DNA of 8,732 nt from Actinomycetota bacterium (GCA_016178435.1 JACOTK010000301.1:1-8732); one strand, 5' to 3'. Counted from the first letter of the stretch, positions 1 to 6,760 are shown. Translations and numbers: made by a program. Notes: a model not told the origin generated them from the sequence alone.

Positions 1-456
1 GAGGGCATGGGGGATGACGTCGACAACAGCCTTGAGGCACTCGACTGCGCCCTTGGAGGATCCGGGGGTGTTGAGGATGATCGCTTGGCCCAGGGTGCCT
101 GCGGTCGCGCGGGAAAGACGACCGAGAGGACCGGCCTGGCGCGAGCCTTCGGCCAGGCCGGGGGCTTCGCGTTCGAGCACGGCCTTGGTTCCCTCCGGGG
201 TCAGATCTCGGGGTCCGAAGCCCGTGCCACCGGTCGTCACGACCAGCCCGGCGAAGTCCGCACAGAGCTCCTCGAGGGCGCGGGCCACGCTCTCGACCCC
301 GTCGGCGACGACACGACGGTCGAGCACCTCGAAACCCTCCGCCTCGAGCGCATCGACCAGTGCCGGACCCGAAACGTTCTCACGGGTGCCCCCGATCACA
401 CCGTCGGAGACGGTGAGCACCTTGGCCTGCAGGACATGGCCGTGGGAGGAGGTCAC
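1..456 (-). CDS. mog: MogA/MoaB-family molybdenum cofactor protein (3' end cut by window edge)
   Basis: A 152-residue open frame runs off the left edge, so only a short C-terminal tail is missing (the family is about 160-190 residues). It reads as the MoCF_biosynth fold: KVLTVSDGV near residues 12-20, the signature TTGGTGFGPRDLTPEGT at 74-90 with the conserved GTG and Asp, and LNTPGSSKGAVECL at 128-141, matching the family's NLPGSPxA loop. Proteins of this family bind molybdopterin, and MogA/Cnx1G adenylate it before molybdenum insertion in the cytoplasm. Whether this copy is MogA-like or MoaB-like cannot be told from sequence alone. The GTG start lies inside the stop of rsmB (GTGA, 4 bp), with no Shine-Dalgarno sequence visible, so translation is probably coupled to rsmB. 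A cofactor gene as the last cistron of a translation operon is odd in function. The family call is firm; the exact reaction is not. Confidence 0.92.
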   Translation of the reverse strand, partial: MTSSHGHVLQAKVLTVSDGVIGGTRENVSGPALVDALEAEGFEVLDRRVVADGVESVARALEELCADFAGLVVTTGGTGFGPRDLTPEGTKAVLEREAPGLAEGSRQAGPLGRLSRATAGTLGQAIILNTPGSSKGAVECLKAVVDVIPHAL

Positions 457-1703
457 GGTGCCAAGCGTAGCGAAGCGCCCACCGGCCGGCCTGCCACGAG
501 CCGGAGGCAGAACATGCCGTCGGTGCCCTCGGACTGCGGGAGCAGGAGTGACCCTCGGCCGTGGGGACGCCACGGCGAGCCCAGCACCGCAAGGGGTTCG
601 AGCCAGGGGTACTCGGCAGCCAGCCAGTCATCGATGCCGAGGGTCTCGGTCCTCGTAAGGGTGCACACGCTGTAGACCAGGGTTCCGCCCGGCCGGAGCA
701 GGTCCATCGAGGCGACGAGGAGCTCGCGCTGCAGGCCGGCAAGCCGCTCGGCATCGCCGGGCTGGACGCGCCAGCGGGCATCGGGACGACGGCGCAACAC
801 CCCCAGTCCCGAGCAGGGGGCGTCCACGAGCACTCGGTCGAAGGCGGCAGTGCTCCATGGCGGACGGCGCCCATCGGCGATCACCACCGACACCTTGCCG
901 CCACCCGCCCAGCCGGACACGCCGGACGCAGCCGAGGCGGCGGCGTTTGCCGCGACAAGTCCTGCTCGCTGTGCCCGCAGGTCGGCGGCAACGACATGGG
1001 CTCCGGCGTGAGCCATCGCCGTGGCCTTGCCTCCCGGCGCCGCGCACAGATCGAGCACCCGCTCCCCCCGTTCCGCCCCTACCGCATCGGCGACCCATTG
1101 TGAGCCGAGATCCTGGATGTAGCCGTCCTCACGCCGATTCACCTCCGCAGGCTCGTTCATCTGCACGAGGGCGGCTCGGGCATCCTCGGCGCCCAGGTCC
1201 TCGATCAGGCGCTCGACGAGCCAGTCCGGGTAGCTGAGCTCGGTGGCCAAATCAGAAGGGCGGGCTGTCGACTCGGCGACCCGGCGGAGCACGGCGTTGA
1301 CGAAACCCCGCGTCCGGTGGGGCGCGACGGCGACCGTGGCCGACACGGCCGCATGTGCGGGCACCTTCATGAAGTGCAACTGGTACGCGCCGAGGCGCAG
1401 TAGCGATCGAGTCGGTGCGTCGAGCGGGCGCAGGAGATAGGGGTCGATCAGATGGTCGCAGGCCCGGCGCATGCGAGTGGTTCCGTAGACCAGCTCGGTG
1501 GAAAATCCACGATCGCGTTGGTCCATGCCGCTCGCGGCGAGCATGGGACCGAGCACGAGATTGGCGTAAGCGCCCTCCTCGATGCGCACCAGCGCTGCAA
1601 GGGCAAGCGCCCGCGGGTCGGTGGTCACGGGAGCGGGCTTCGGCGCGGCGCCCTCGCCACGTTTGCCCGGGACCCGATGACCGCGACGGCCGGGTCGGGT
1701 CAT
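453..1703 (-). CDS. rsmB: 16S rRNA (cytosine-C5) methyltransferase RsmB/Fmu
   Basis: The predicted 416-residue enzyme would methylate C5 of C967 (E. coli numbering) of 16S rRNA using SAM, before 30S assembly. A basic, Pro/Ala-rich N-terminus (1-28) precedes a NusB-like RNA-binding domain (about 29-145, including FSTELVYGTTR and FVNAVLRRV). The Rossmann methyltransferase domain carries motif I DLCAAPGGK at 218-226, motif IV DAPCSG at 294-299 (Cys297) and motif VI YSVCT at 344-348 (Cys347, the position of the nucleophile), and ends with LLPQ..GTDGMF (387-398). All catalytic residues are present. The segment between the two domains is strikingly short: MNEPAEV (182-188) leads within about ten residues into YIQDLGSQWV (195-204), whereas E. 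coli RsmB has roughly 50 more residues here. An Ala/Gly-rich insert sits at about 250-268. The ATG overlaps the fmt stop as ATGA, and the stop overlaps mog as GTGA, so this is an operon with likely translational coupling. Confidence 0.96.
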   Translation of the reverse strand: MTRPGRRGHRVPGKRGEGAAPKPAPVTTDPRALALAALVRIEEGAYANLVLGPMLAASGMDQRDRGFSTELVYGTTRMRRACDHLIDPYLLRPLDAPTRSLLRLGAYQLHFMKVPAHAAVSATVAVAPHRTRGFVNAVLRRVAESTARPSDLATELSYPDWLVERLIEDLGAEDARAALVQMNEPAEVNRREDGYIQDLGSQWVADAVGAERGERVLDLCAAPGGKATAMAHAGAHVVAADLRAQRAGLVAANAAASAASGVSGWAGGGKVSVVIADGRRPPWSTAAFDRVLVDAPCSGLGVLRRRPDARWRVQPGDAERLAGLQRELLVASMDLLRPGGTLVYSVCTLTRTETLGIDDWLAAEYPWLEPLAVLGSPWRPHGRGSLLLPQSEGTDGMFCLRLVAGRPVGASLRLAP

Positions 1704-2617
1704 GTGGGGCCGGACCCGCCGAAGTGCTCAGCGGGTCCCGGGCGAGCACCGTTGGCCCAGTCGCGGGCACGCTGCGCCGGCTTTCCCTCGGGTTGGACCT
1801 CGACCAGCTCCAACGGTCCGGTCCCGGTTCCGACGAGAACCCCCGCCGAGGTGGTCGACACCGCGCCGGGCGTCAACTCGACATCGGCCACCATGGCCGA
1901 ACCCGTGCCCGTGGCACGACGAACCTTCAGACGCCTGCCACGAAAGGTGGTCCAGGCCGCCCCGAGGCGGACAAGGCGGTGGATCTCCGAGGCGGGGCGG
2001 CGCCAGTCGATCTCGAGCTCACGTGGATCGATCTTGGCGGCGTAGGTCGACTGACCCTCCTGTGGCCGCGCGGTCCCCAGGCCATCGACAAGGTTGCGAA
2101 CCAGCATCTCGGTTCCCAGTTCCACGAGCCGTGACCGCAGCTCGTCGGCGGTCTCCTCGTCGTCGATCGGCGTCGAGACACACTCATGGACAGGTCCGGT
2201 GTCGAGGCCTGCCTCCAGTGCCATGAGGCAGACGCCGGTCTCCGCGTCGCCGGCCAGGAGGGCCCGCTCGACCGGCGCCGCTCCGCGCCAACGCGGCAGC
2301 AGGGAGAAGTGCAGGTTCACCATCGGGACTGCCTCCAGGACGTCGGATCCGATCAGCCTGCCGAACGCCACGACGACGCCGAGATCCGCTCCAACCCCGA
2401 TGACATCGCCCACCTGATCACTGACCGCAAGACCCAACTCGGCGGCAGCGGCCTTCACGGGGCTGGGCGCCAGTGCTCCCCCACGGCCTCGCCTGCGATC
2501 GGGTTGGGATACCACGAGCGCAATGTCGAATTCGGCCGCCACCAACGCGCGCAACGGAGCCACCGCTGCCTGGGGACTTCCGAGATAGACCAGGCGTCTG
2601 GGGGTCGCGGAGGTCAA
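1700..2617 (-). CDS. fmt: Methionyl-tRNA formyltransferase
   Basis: Transfers a formyl group from 10-formyltetrahydrofolate to Met-tRNA(fMet) in the cytoplasm, as required for normal bacterial initiation. The 305 residues match the usual length of about 310. The N-terminal Rossmann catalytic domain starts with LVYLGSPQAAVAPL (9-22). The tRNA-contacting loop QPDRRRGRGGALAPSPVK (38-55) resembles the E. coli loop. The catalytic triad is visible as Asn101 and His103 in VNLHFSLLPRWRGAAP and Asp139 in GLDTGPV. The C-terminal OB-fold domain begins near 200 (LEIDWRRPASEIHRLVR) and ends in LVEVQPEGKP. The start is TTG, chosen because it overlaps the def stop as TTGA and because the conserved N-terminus begins only a few residues later. 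No Shine-Dalgarno sequence is evident, so expression probably depends on coupling to def. Pairing with def is the classic arrangement, since Def removes the formyl group that Fmt adds. Confidence 0.97.
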   Translation of the reverse strand: MTSATPRRLVYLGSPQAAVAPLRALVAAEFDIALVVSQPDRRRGRGGALAPSPVKAAAAELGLAVSDQVGDVIGVGADLGVVVAFGRLIGSDVLEAVPMVNLHFSLLPRWRGAAPVERALLAGDAETGVCLMALEAGLDTGPVHECVSTPIDDEETADELRSRLVELGTEMLVRNLVDGLGTARPQEGQSTYAAKIDPRELEIDWRRPASEIHRLVRLGAAWTTFRGRRLKVRRATGTGSAMVADVELTPGAVSTTSAGVLVGTGTGPLELVEVQPEGKPAQRARDWANGARPGPAEHFGGSGPT

Positions 2618-3174
2618 GAGCGGCCGGGAAGCTGCAGGCGACGCGGTTCGACTCGGTCGCCGGTCACCTGGGGCATGGCCGCCTGCAGCTGGCGCTCACG
2701 AAGAATGGCCAACGCCTCCTTGCGTCGATCGTCATCGAGCAGATCGAGCATGAGCACGCCGTTCAGATGGTCGAGCTCATGTTGGAAGACCCGGCCCACG
2801 AACCCCTCGGCCTCCACCGAGACCTCATTGCCGTCGAGGTCGTAGCCCGTGAGATGGACCTCATCGGGCCGCATGATCTCGAAGTACAGGTCGGGAATCG
2901 ACAGGCAACCCTCCTCGTAGACGAACTCACCTCGGGATTCGACGATCACCGGGTTGACAACCGTCCTGGCGCCCTCGCCGTCACCCAGGTCGTAGACGAA
3001 CAGGCGCTTTTGCACACCGACCTGAGGGGCGGCAAGGCCCACGCCGGGAGCGTCGTACATCGTGGCGATCATGTCATGGACGAGAGCCACCAGCTTTGCG
3101 TCCACCTTGTCGATCTCATGGGCATGCTGGCGCAGAACCGGGTCGCCGACAAGGCGAATCGCATAGGGAGCCAT
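2614..3174 (-). CDS. def: Peptide deformylase
   Basis: Metalloprotease that removes the N-formyl group from nascent polypeptides at the ribosome exit. The 186 residues contain all three family motifs: GVGLAAPQVG (44-53), EGCLSI (88-93; Cys90 is a metal ligand) and QHELDHLNG (131-139; His132 and His136 are ligands and Glu133 is the catalytic base). The N-terminal IRLVGDPVLRQHA is the standard start of the family and fixes the ATG. The C-terminal tail after about 165 is rich in Gln, Arg and Pro and is the least conserved part. It is the first gene of the leftward def-fmt-rsmB-mog unit and stands divergent from the RsmC-like gene across about 96 bp. No Shine-Dalgarno sequence is seen. A TACCCT box six bases before the ATG suggests a leaderless transcript. 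Confidence 0.97.
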   Translation of the reverse strand: MAPYAIRLVGDPVLRQHAHEIDKVDAKLVALVHDMIATMYDAPGVGLAAPQVGVQKRLFVYDLGDGEGARTVVNPVIVESRGEFVYEEGCLSIPDLYFEIMRPDEVHLTGYDLDGNEVSVEAEGFVGRVFQHELDHLNGVLMLDLLDDDRRKEALAILRERQLQAAMPQVTGDRVEPRRLQLPGRS

Positions 3175-3180
3175 GCCACC

Positions 3181-3186
3181 AGGGTA
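3181..3186 (-). promoter_or_regulatory. Candidate -10 box of a leaderless promoter for def
   Basis: Read on the minus strand the box is TACCCT, which fits the actinobacterial TANNNT pattern. Six bases separate it from the def ATG, so transcription would begin at or next to the A of the start codon. No TTGACA-like -35 element is visible 16-19 bases further upstream. The absence of a convincing ribosome binding site before def agrees with a leaderless mRNA. This rests on a short motif in GC-rich DNA, so it is only a candidate. Confidence 0.4.
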
Positions 3187-3224
3187 GCGTCGGGACCGCG
3201 TGCCCTCCTACCTCATCACCCAGC

Positions 3225-3247
3225 CCGGCGCCCCGTGCCCGCGCCGG
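3225..3247. repeat. Perfect inverted repeat in the def / RsmC-like divergent gap
   Basis: CCGGCGC and GCGCCGG form a perfect 7-bp stem around the 9-base loop CCCGTGCCC. No T-run follows on either strand, so it is not a normal intrinsic terminator. It sits 23 bases before the chosen GTG of the plus-strand methyltransferase and 50 bases before the def ATG. It could be an operator or a 5'-leader hairpin, or it could be chance in GC-rich DNA. An alternative in-frame GTG at 3235 lies in the loop; if that start were used, the hairpin would be coding. Confidence 0.45.
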
Positions 3248-3270
3248 ACCACAGCCCTCGGGTGGCGGCC

Positions 3271-3903
3271 GTGAACGCCGGGCAGTACTTCGAGTCCGAG
3301 CCGTCCTCGCCCTCACGGCGTCACACCGTTCCCCTCGCGCTGCCCGACCTCAGCCTGGCGCTCACCACCGACCGAGGAGTCTTCGCCCGGGACGGCGTCG
3401 ACCCCGGCACCAAGCTGCTGTTGTTGGAGGGACCGGTTCCCGCTACGAGCGGAGATCTGCTCGACCTGGGTTGTGGCTACGGTCCGATCGCGCTCACCTT
3501 GGCCAGGCGTGCCCCGGAGGCCACCGTCTGGGCCCTCGACGTCAATCGCCGAGCGCTCGAGCTCACGACGCTCAATGCCGCCGCGTGCGAGCTGTCCAAC
3601 GTACGCGCCGTGGCGGGCGAGGACGTTCCGCACGACGTTCGTTTCGTCGAGATCTGGTCGAACCCACCTATCCGAATCGGCAAGGCTGCCCTGCAATCCC
3701 TGCTCGTCACCTGGCTCGACCGCCTGGCCCCCAATGGTCGAGCGCTGCTCGTGATCCACAAGCACCTCGGAGCCGACTCGCTGGCTCGCTGGTTGAACGA
3801 CCAGGGATATGCGACCGAGCGCCTGACGTCACGCATGGGTTACCGCCTGATCGAGGTGCACCCAAGACCCGGTGATGCGACAACGAAGGAGGCGTCGGCA
3901 TGA
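3271..3903 (+). CDS. RsmC/YbxB-type class I SAM-dependent methyltransferase
   Basis: A 210-residue protein with the MTS (methyltransferase small) domain. The N-terminus QYFESEPSSPSRRHTV (5-20) and TTDRGVFARDGVDPGT (32-47) are typical of single-domain relatives of RsmC, which methylates N2 of G1207 in 16S rRNA. The SAM-binding motif I is DLGCGYGP (65-72), the acidic end of strand beta-2 is ALDVN (88-92), and the catalytic N-[PP]-type motif is SNPPIRIGK (130-138). The C-terminus has HKHLGADSLARWL and MGYRLIEVH. It lacks the N-terminal pseudo-methyltransferase domain of the roughly 340-residue E. coli RsmC, as in Bacillus YbxB. The open frame extends far upstream across def on the other strand, which is a shadow. 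I chose the GTG at 3271 because it puts YF.SEPS at the N-terminus. GTGs at 3262 and 3235 are alternatives. The substrate is not proven. The stop overlaps the next gene as ATGA. Confidence 0.9.
   Translation: MNAGQYFESEPSSPSRRHTVPLALPDLSLALTTDRGVFARDGVDPGTKLLLLEGPVPATSGDLLDLGCGYGPIALTLARRAPEATVWALDVNRRALELTTLNAAACELSNVRAVAGEDVPHDVRFVEIWSNPPIRIGKAALQSLLVTWLDRLAPNGRALLVIHKHLGADSLARWLNDQGYATERLTSRMGYRLIEVHPRPGDATTKEASA
3886..3892 (+). promoter_or_regulatory. Strong ribosome binding site for the TrmH-family gene
   Basis: AAGGAGG, a near-perfect Shine-Dalgarno sequence, lies 7 bases before the ATG at 3900 and inside the end of the preceding methyltransferase gene. It fixes that start. It is the best ribosome binding site I see in the window. 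Confidence 0.85.
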
Positions 3904-4424
3904 AATCTCTCGGCAGCACGGAGCTGAAGCGTCTTCATCGATCCTGGCGGGCGCGGTCCCATCGGCGCCTGGCGTTGCTCCTCGACAATGTGCAGGGCCC
4001 CTTCAACGTCGGTGGCATCGTGCGCATGGCCGCAGCCGAACGCGTGGACCACCTGTACCTCGTCGGAGCCACACCGCCCCTCGATGCGGCCAAGGTGGGA
4101 AAGACGGCACTCGGCACCGAACGGTATGTGACCTGGAGCATGTTCGACACGCTGCCCGAGGCGCTCGATCGGATCAAGGGTGACGGCTACGCGCTCATCG
4201 GCATCGAGCTTGCCGACCAGGCGGTGCCACTGCACGAGATCGCCCTCACCGGGGACGTCTGCCTGGCGGTCGGGCACGAGGACCACGGTCTGTCGGCACT
4301 GACGCTCGCCGCATGTGACGCTGCTGCGTACATCCCCCAGATGGGCCGGGTCGGCTCACTGAATGTCGCCCAGGCGGCCTCCATCGCCATCTACGAAGCC
4401 CGCCGACGGGAGTGGACGAGTTGA
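3900..4424 (+). CDS. TrmH/SpoU-family RNA 2'-O-methyltransferase
   Basis: A 174-residue SPOUT-class enzyme expected to methylate the ribose 2'-OH of a tRNA or rRNA nucleotide with SAM bound in the C-terminal trefoil knot. The three family motifs are present: motif 1 DNVQGPFNVGGIVRMA (29-44, Arg42 at the catalytic position), motif 2 LAVGHEDHGLS (122-132) and motif 3 IPQMGRVGSLNVAQAAS (145-161) with Asn155. There is no large N-terminal substrate-binding domain, only about 20 basic residues (KRLHRSWRARSHRR). It therefore resembles compact TrmH/TrmL-like enzymes rather than RlmB, which carries an extra domain. The exact target nucleotide cannot be assigned. The gene overlaps the RsmC-like gene by 4 bp and has its own strong Shine-Dalgarno sequence. 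Its 3' end overlaps the YkvA-family gene. Confidence 0.93.
   Translation: MKSLGSTELKRLHRSWRARSHRRLALLLDNVQGPFNVGGIVRMAAAERVDHLYLVGATPPLDAAKVGKTALGTERYVTWSMFDTLPEALDRIKGDGYALIGIELADQAVPLHEIALTGDVCLAVGHEDHGLSALTLAACDAAAYIPQMGRVGSLNVAQAASIAIYEARRREWTS
4408..4412 (+). promoter_or_regulatory. Ribosome binding site that favours the TTG start of the YkvA-family gene
   Basis: GGGAG sits 8 bases before TTG 4421. It overlaps the alternative GTG at 4412 and so cannot serve that start. With the TTGA stop/start overlap, it argues for initiation at 4421. Confidence 0.5.
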
Positions 4425-4894
4425 TCCTGGCGGTGGGCCACGGTTCGTTCGGGCCGCCCGACCCGTTGGGAGCAGTCGTCGCCTTGGATTGGGTGCGACT
4501 GGGTTGGGTGTTCCTGTGGGCCGGCGTCGTGATGGTCGGCTTCTGGGGCAGCCTCATCATCGTCGCCCGTCGCATGCGCCCCGGGCCACTGCGGGAGTTG
4601 GCGACCGCCCTGCCGAACTGCTCGACACTGTTGTGGCGCCTGCGCCGGTCTCCCGATGTGCCCTGGCGGGCAAAGGTTGCACTGGGCCTCGCAGGGCTCT
4701 GGGTGCTCTCCCCCATCGACCTGATACCCGAGTTCCTGCCCCTCATCGGGCCTCTCGACGACGTGATCGTCGTGGCTCTCGCCCTTCGCTACGCCGGGCG
4801 CCGCGTCCCTCGCCAGACCATCCTGGACGCCTGGCCGGGCGATCCAAGGCTCATGGATCGCTTTTTGGGACCTCCCCGTCGCAGCCCTCGGTGA
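4421..4894 (+). CDS. YkvA/DUF1232 family membrane-anchored protein
   Basis: A 157-residue protein. One hydrophobic segment (about 27-49, LGWVFLWAGVVMVGFWG then SLIIVA) followed by RRMR looks like a single membrane anchor with the rest in the cytoplasm. The DUF1232 core lies at about 80-125: PWRAKVALGLAGLWVLSPID then LIPEFLPLIGPLDD, followed by VIVVALALRY. The SPIDLIP..LP..G.LDD pattern is diagnostic of the family. The biochemical function of DUF1232 proteins is not established as far as I know. I chose TTG 4421 because it has GGGAG 8 bases upstream and overlaps the TrmH stop as TTGA. GTG 4412 would add three residues. It is the last gene of the plus-strand cassette and converges on priA with a 46-bp gap that shows no clear terminator. 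Coupling to an RNA methyltransferase gives no obvious functional hint. Confidence 0.88.
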   Translation: MILAVGHGSFGPPDPLGAVVALDWVRLGWVFLWAGVVMVGFWGSLIIVARRMRPGPLRELATALPNCSTLLWRLRRSPDVPWRAKVALGLAGLWVLSPIDLIPEFLPLIGPLDDVIVVALALRYAGRRVPRQTILDAWPGDPRLMDRFLGPPRRSPR

Positions 4895-4940
4895 CGTGCA
4901 CGCCGTCGCCGTCAGGAGCGAAATCCTTCAAGGAGCACGC

Positions 4941-6755
4941 CTACAGGCGGGCCGGGTCGACCGCTACCCGCAGACGGCCGGGAGGGCGGGGGGTGGCCGC
5001 AAGGGTGTCACACAGCGCCTGGTGGTCGCCGGCGCGAACGAGGTAGCGATCTCGGACGGGACCGAGGACCTCCAGCGAGGATGTCGCCCTCAGGCATGTG
5101 GCGTAGGCCTCGGCGCCCGCACCGGAGAGCTCGGCCATGGCGGCCTCGGGTGGAAGGCGCAGCGCGGCTCGGGTGGCCCCCTCGACGACGGCCACCCTTG
5201 ATGGATCCGCATGCAGAACCGCCTGGACGACCTCATGGTGAGGGACGCGGGTCTGCAGGACGAGTCGCCCTGCTCGACGACGGCCGTCAACCAGGCGCGC
5301 CGCTCGGGCCAACAACGCCATCGTCTCCTCACCGGCCCGGTAGCGAGGGGCGAGAAGGGCAGCATCCAGATCGAGGAATGCCACGAGGTCGGCCCGGCCT
5401 GCTCGATGCAGCACCGCCTCGGTGCCCACGAGCACGGGGGTCCCGGGCAGTGGCTCGTCCTCCCCCAACTCGCCCGTGACCTCCCCCACGCCCACGCCCA
5501 ACAGACGCTCCAGATCATCGCGTGCCCGACTCACGCCGAGGCGCAACACCTTGAGGCGGCCGGACCCACATGCCAGGCAGAGCATCGGACGCGACGTCTC
5601 GCAACGAGGACACGTCAGGGTGTCATCGTCAACGGCCCCCACGGCAGCGCCACACGCTGTGCAGCGAGCCAACTCGGCGCACGCCCCACAGGCCAACAGC
5701 CGCGCCCGACCCTTGCGATTGAGCACGCAGACCACGCGGCCGACTCCCTCCTTCGCTTCACGATCGAGTGTCAGGTGGATCAGGTCGAGGAGCCGGGGTG
5801 CGTAGAGATCGACCCTCCGGGGTTCCTCGCGCCGCCGATCGATCACGTCGACGATCGGCCAGCCCGCCCGTTCACGTGAACGCGACGCCACCAGCATTGG
5901 TCCTGCCGCGAGAGCCTCCAGCGATGGACACGGCGAGACCAGGAGGCAGGGGACCCCTGCGCGGCGGGCTCGTTCGACGGCAACCTCGCGGGCATGCCAC
6001 GTGGGCGCCGACTCCTCCTGCAGCGCTTCGTCGTGCTCATCGAGCACGACGACACCGGAAAGCCCGACGGCGGGCGCCCACACCGAGGCGCGTGCACCCA
6101 CCACAACCCGAGCGCCTGCTGCCGCCAGGGGCCAGTCGGCGGGCATCACGGCCGTCGCGATGCCCGCATGGCGAAGCCCCCTCCCCAGCGCCGCCGCTGC
6201 TGCGTGCGACGGCGTGACGACCAATGTGGTCCCCAACCGTGCAACGGCCGCCACCACGCCCAACGGATCTTCCGACGGCGGAAGGCGAATCACCGCCGGG
6301 GAGGACGCAGCCCCACGGGCACGGCCATCACGGCCAAGGGCCTCCAGGGCGAGCGCGTCGGGGGCGATGCCCGTCGCCGCCCAATCGGCATCGGACGGCG
6401 ACGGGGGCCTCGGCGGTAGTCCCCGGACCGATCGAGGAGGCGAGGCCGTCCGCAGGAAATGAGCCGGCCGGCCGGCCCAACGCCATGCCGCCCAGTGGGA
6501 AAGCTCGATCAACTCGCTCGATGGCCCCCGGCCCGTCACCTTGGCCAATGCTCGCAGGGTCACGCCCGCCGGCGGCTCGACCCGATCGGCAACCACCCAG
6601 CCGCCGACCCGTCGACCGTGCAACACGATCCGCACCATGGTCCCGACCCCGATGTCGCCAAAACGTAGCTGGTCCCCGAGCGAGTCGGGGACCAGATAGT
6701 CAAATGTCTTCTCGATCGCAGGAACATCGGGCAGGACCCGTACGACCCGCTCCAA
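4941..6755 (-). CDS. priA: Primosomal protein N' PriA, helicase-degenerate form
   Basis: Replication-restart protein that recognises stalled forks. It has 604 residues, against 732 in E. coli. The N-terminal 3'-DNA-binding domain is recognisable (RVLPDVPAIEKTFDYLVPD, 6-24, and VGGWVVADRV, 50-59), followed by a winged-helix region near 80-105. The eight zinc cysteines are intact as four CxxC pairs at 356/359, 365/368, 382/385 and 393/396. The C-terminus ends VAVDPARL like other PriA proteins. The helicase motifs are eroded. No Walker A GxGKT is found where expected (155-182), and the DEEH box is LDEHD at 238-242. The SAT motif reads SPC (274-276), GTQ is GTEAVLHR (444-451), and the QVAGRAGR motif is replaced by LARAARLVDGRRRAG (482-496). 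QTRVPHHEVVQ (501-511) remains. The start is TTG, 5 bp after the metK stop, with no clear ribosome binding site. ATP-driven unwinding is unlikely. Confidence 0.95.
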   Translation of the reverse strand: MERVVRVLPDVPAIEKTFDYLVPDSLGDQLRFGDIGVGTMVRIVLHGRRVGGWVVADRVEPPAGVTLRALAKVTGRGPSSELIELSHWAAWRWAGRPAHFLRTASPPRSVRGLPPRPPSPSDADWAATGIAPDALALEALGRDGRARGAASSPAVIRLPPSEDPLGVVAAVARLGTTLVVTPSHAAAAALGRGLRHAGIATAVMPADWPLAAAGARVVVGARASVWAPAVGLSGVVVLDEHDEALQEESAPTWHAREVAVERARRAGVPCLLVSPCPSLEALAAGPMLVASRSRERAGWPIVDVIDRRREEPRRVDLYAPRLLDLIHLTLDREAKEGVGRVVCVLNRKGRARLLACGACAELARCTACGAAVGAVDDDTLTCPRCETSRPMLCLACGSGRLKVLRLGVSRARDDLERLLGVGVGEVTGELGEDEPLPGTPVLVGTEAVLHRAGRADLVAFLDLDAALLAPRYRAGEETMALLARAARLVDGRRRAGRLVLQTRVPHHEVVQAVLHADPSRVAVVEGATRAALRLPPEAAMAELSGAGAEAYATCLRATSSLEVLGPVRDRYLVRAGDHQALCDTLAATPRPPGRLRVAVDPARL

Positions 6756-6760
6756 GGGAG

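Noticed and set aside
1415..2134. Plus-strand open frames opposite rsmB and fmt
   Set aside because: Arg/Gly/Pro-rich low-complexity translations typical of shadow frames; the minus strand carries full catalytic motifs.
2473..3270. Upstream extension of the RsmC-like open frame, in sequence antisense to def and fmt
   Set aside because: Its translation shows no family similarity and is the complement of clearly coding def and the fmt start. The methyltransferase homology begins only at about 3271.
4412..4420. GTG 4412 as the start of the YkvA-family gene
   Set aside because: No Shine-Dalgarno sequence precedes it, whereas TTG 4421 has GGGAG at good spacing and the same 4-bp overlap seen at other junctions. 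The difference is three residues, so it remains possible.
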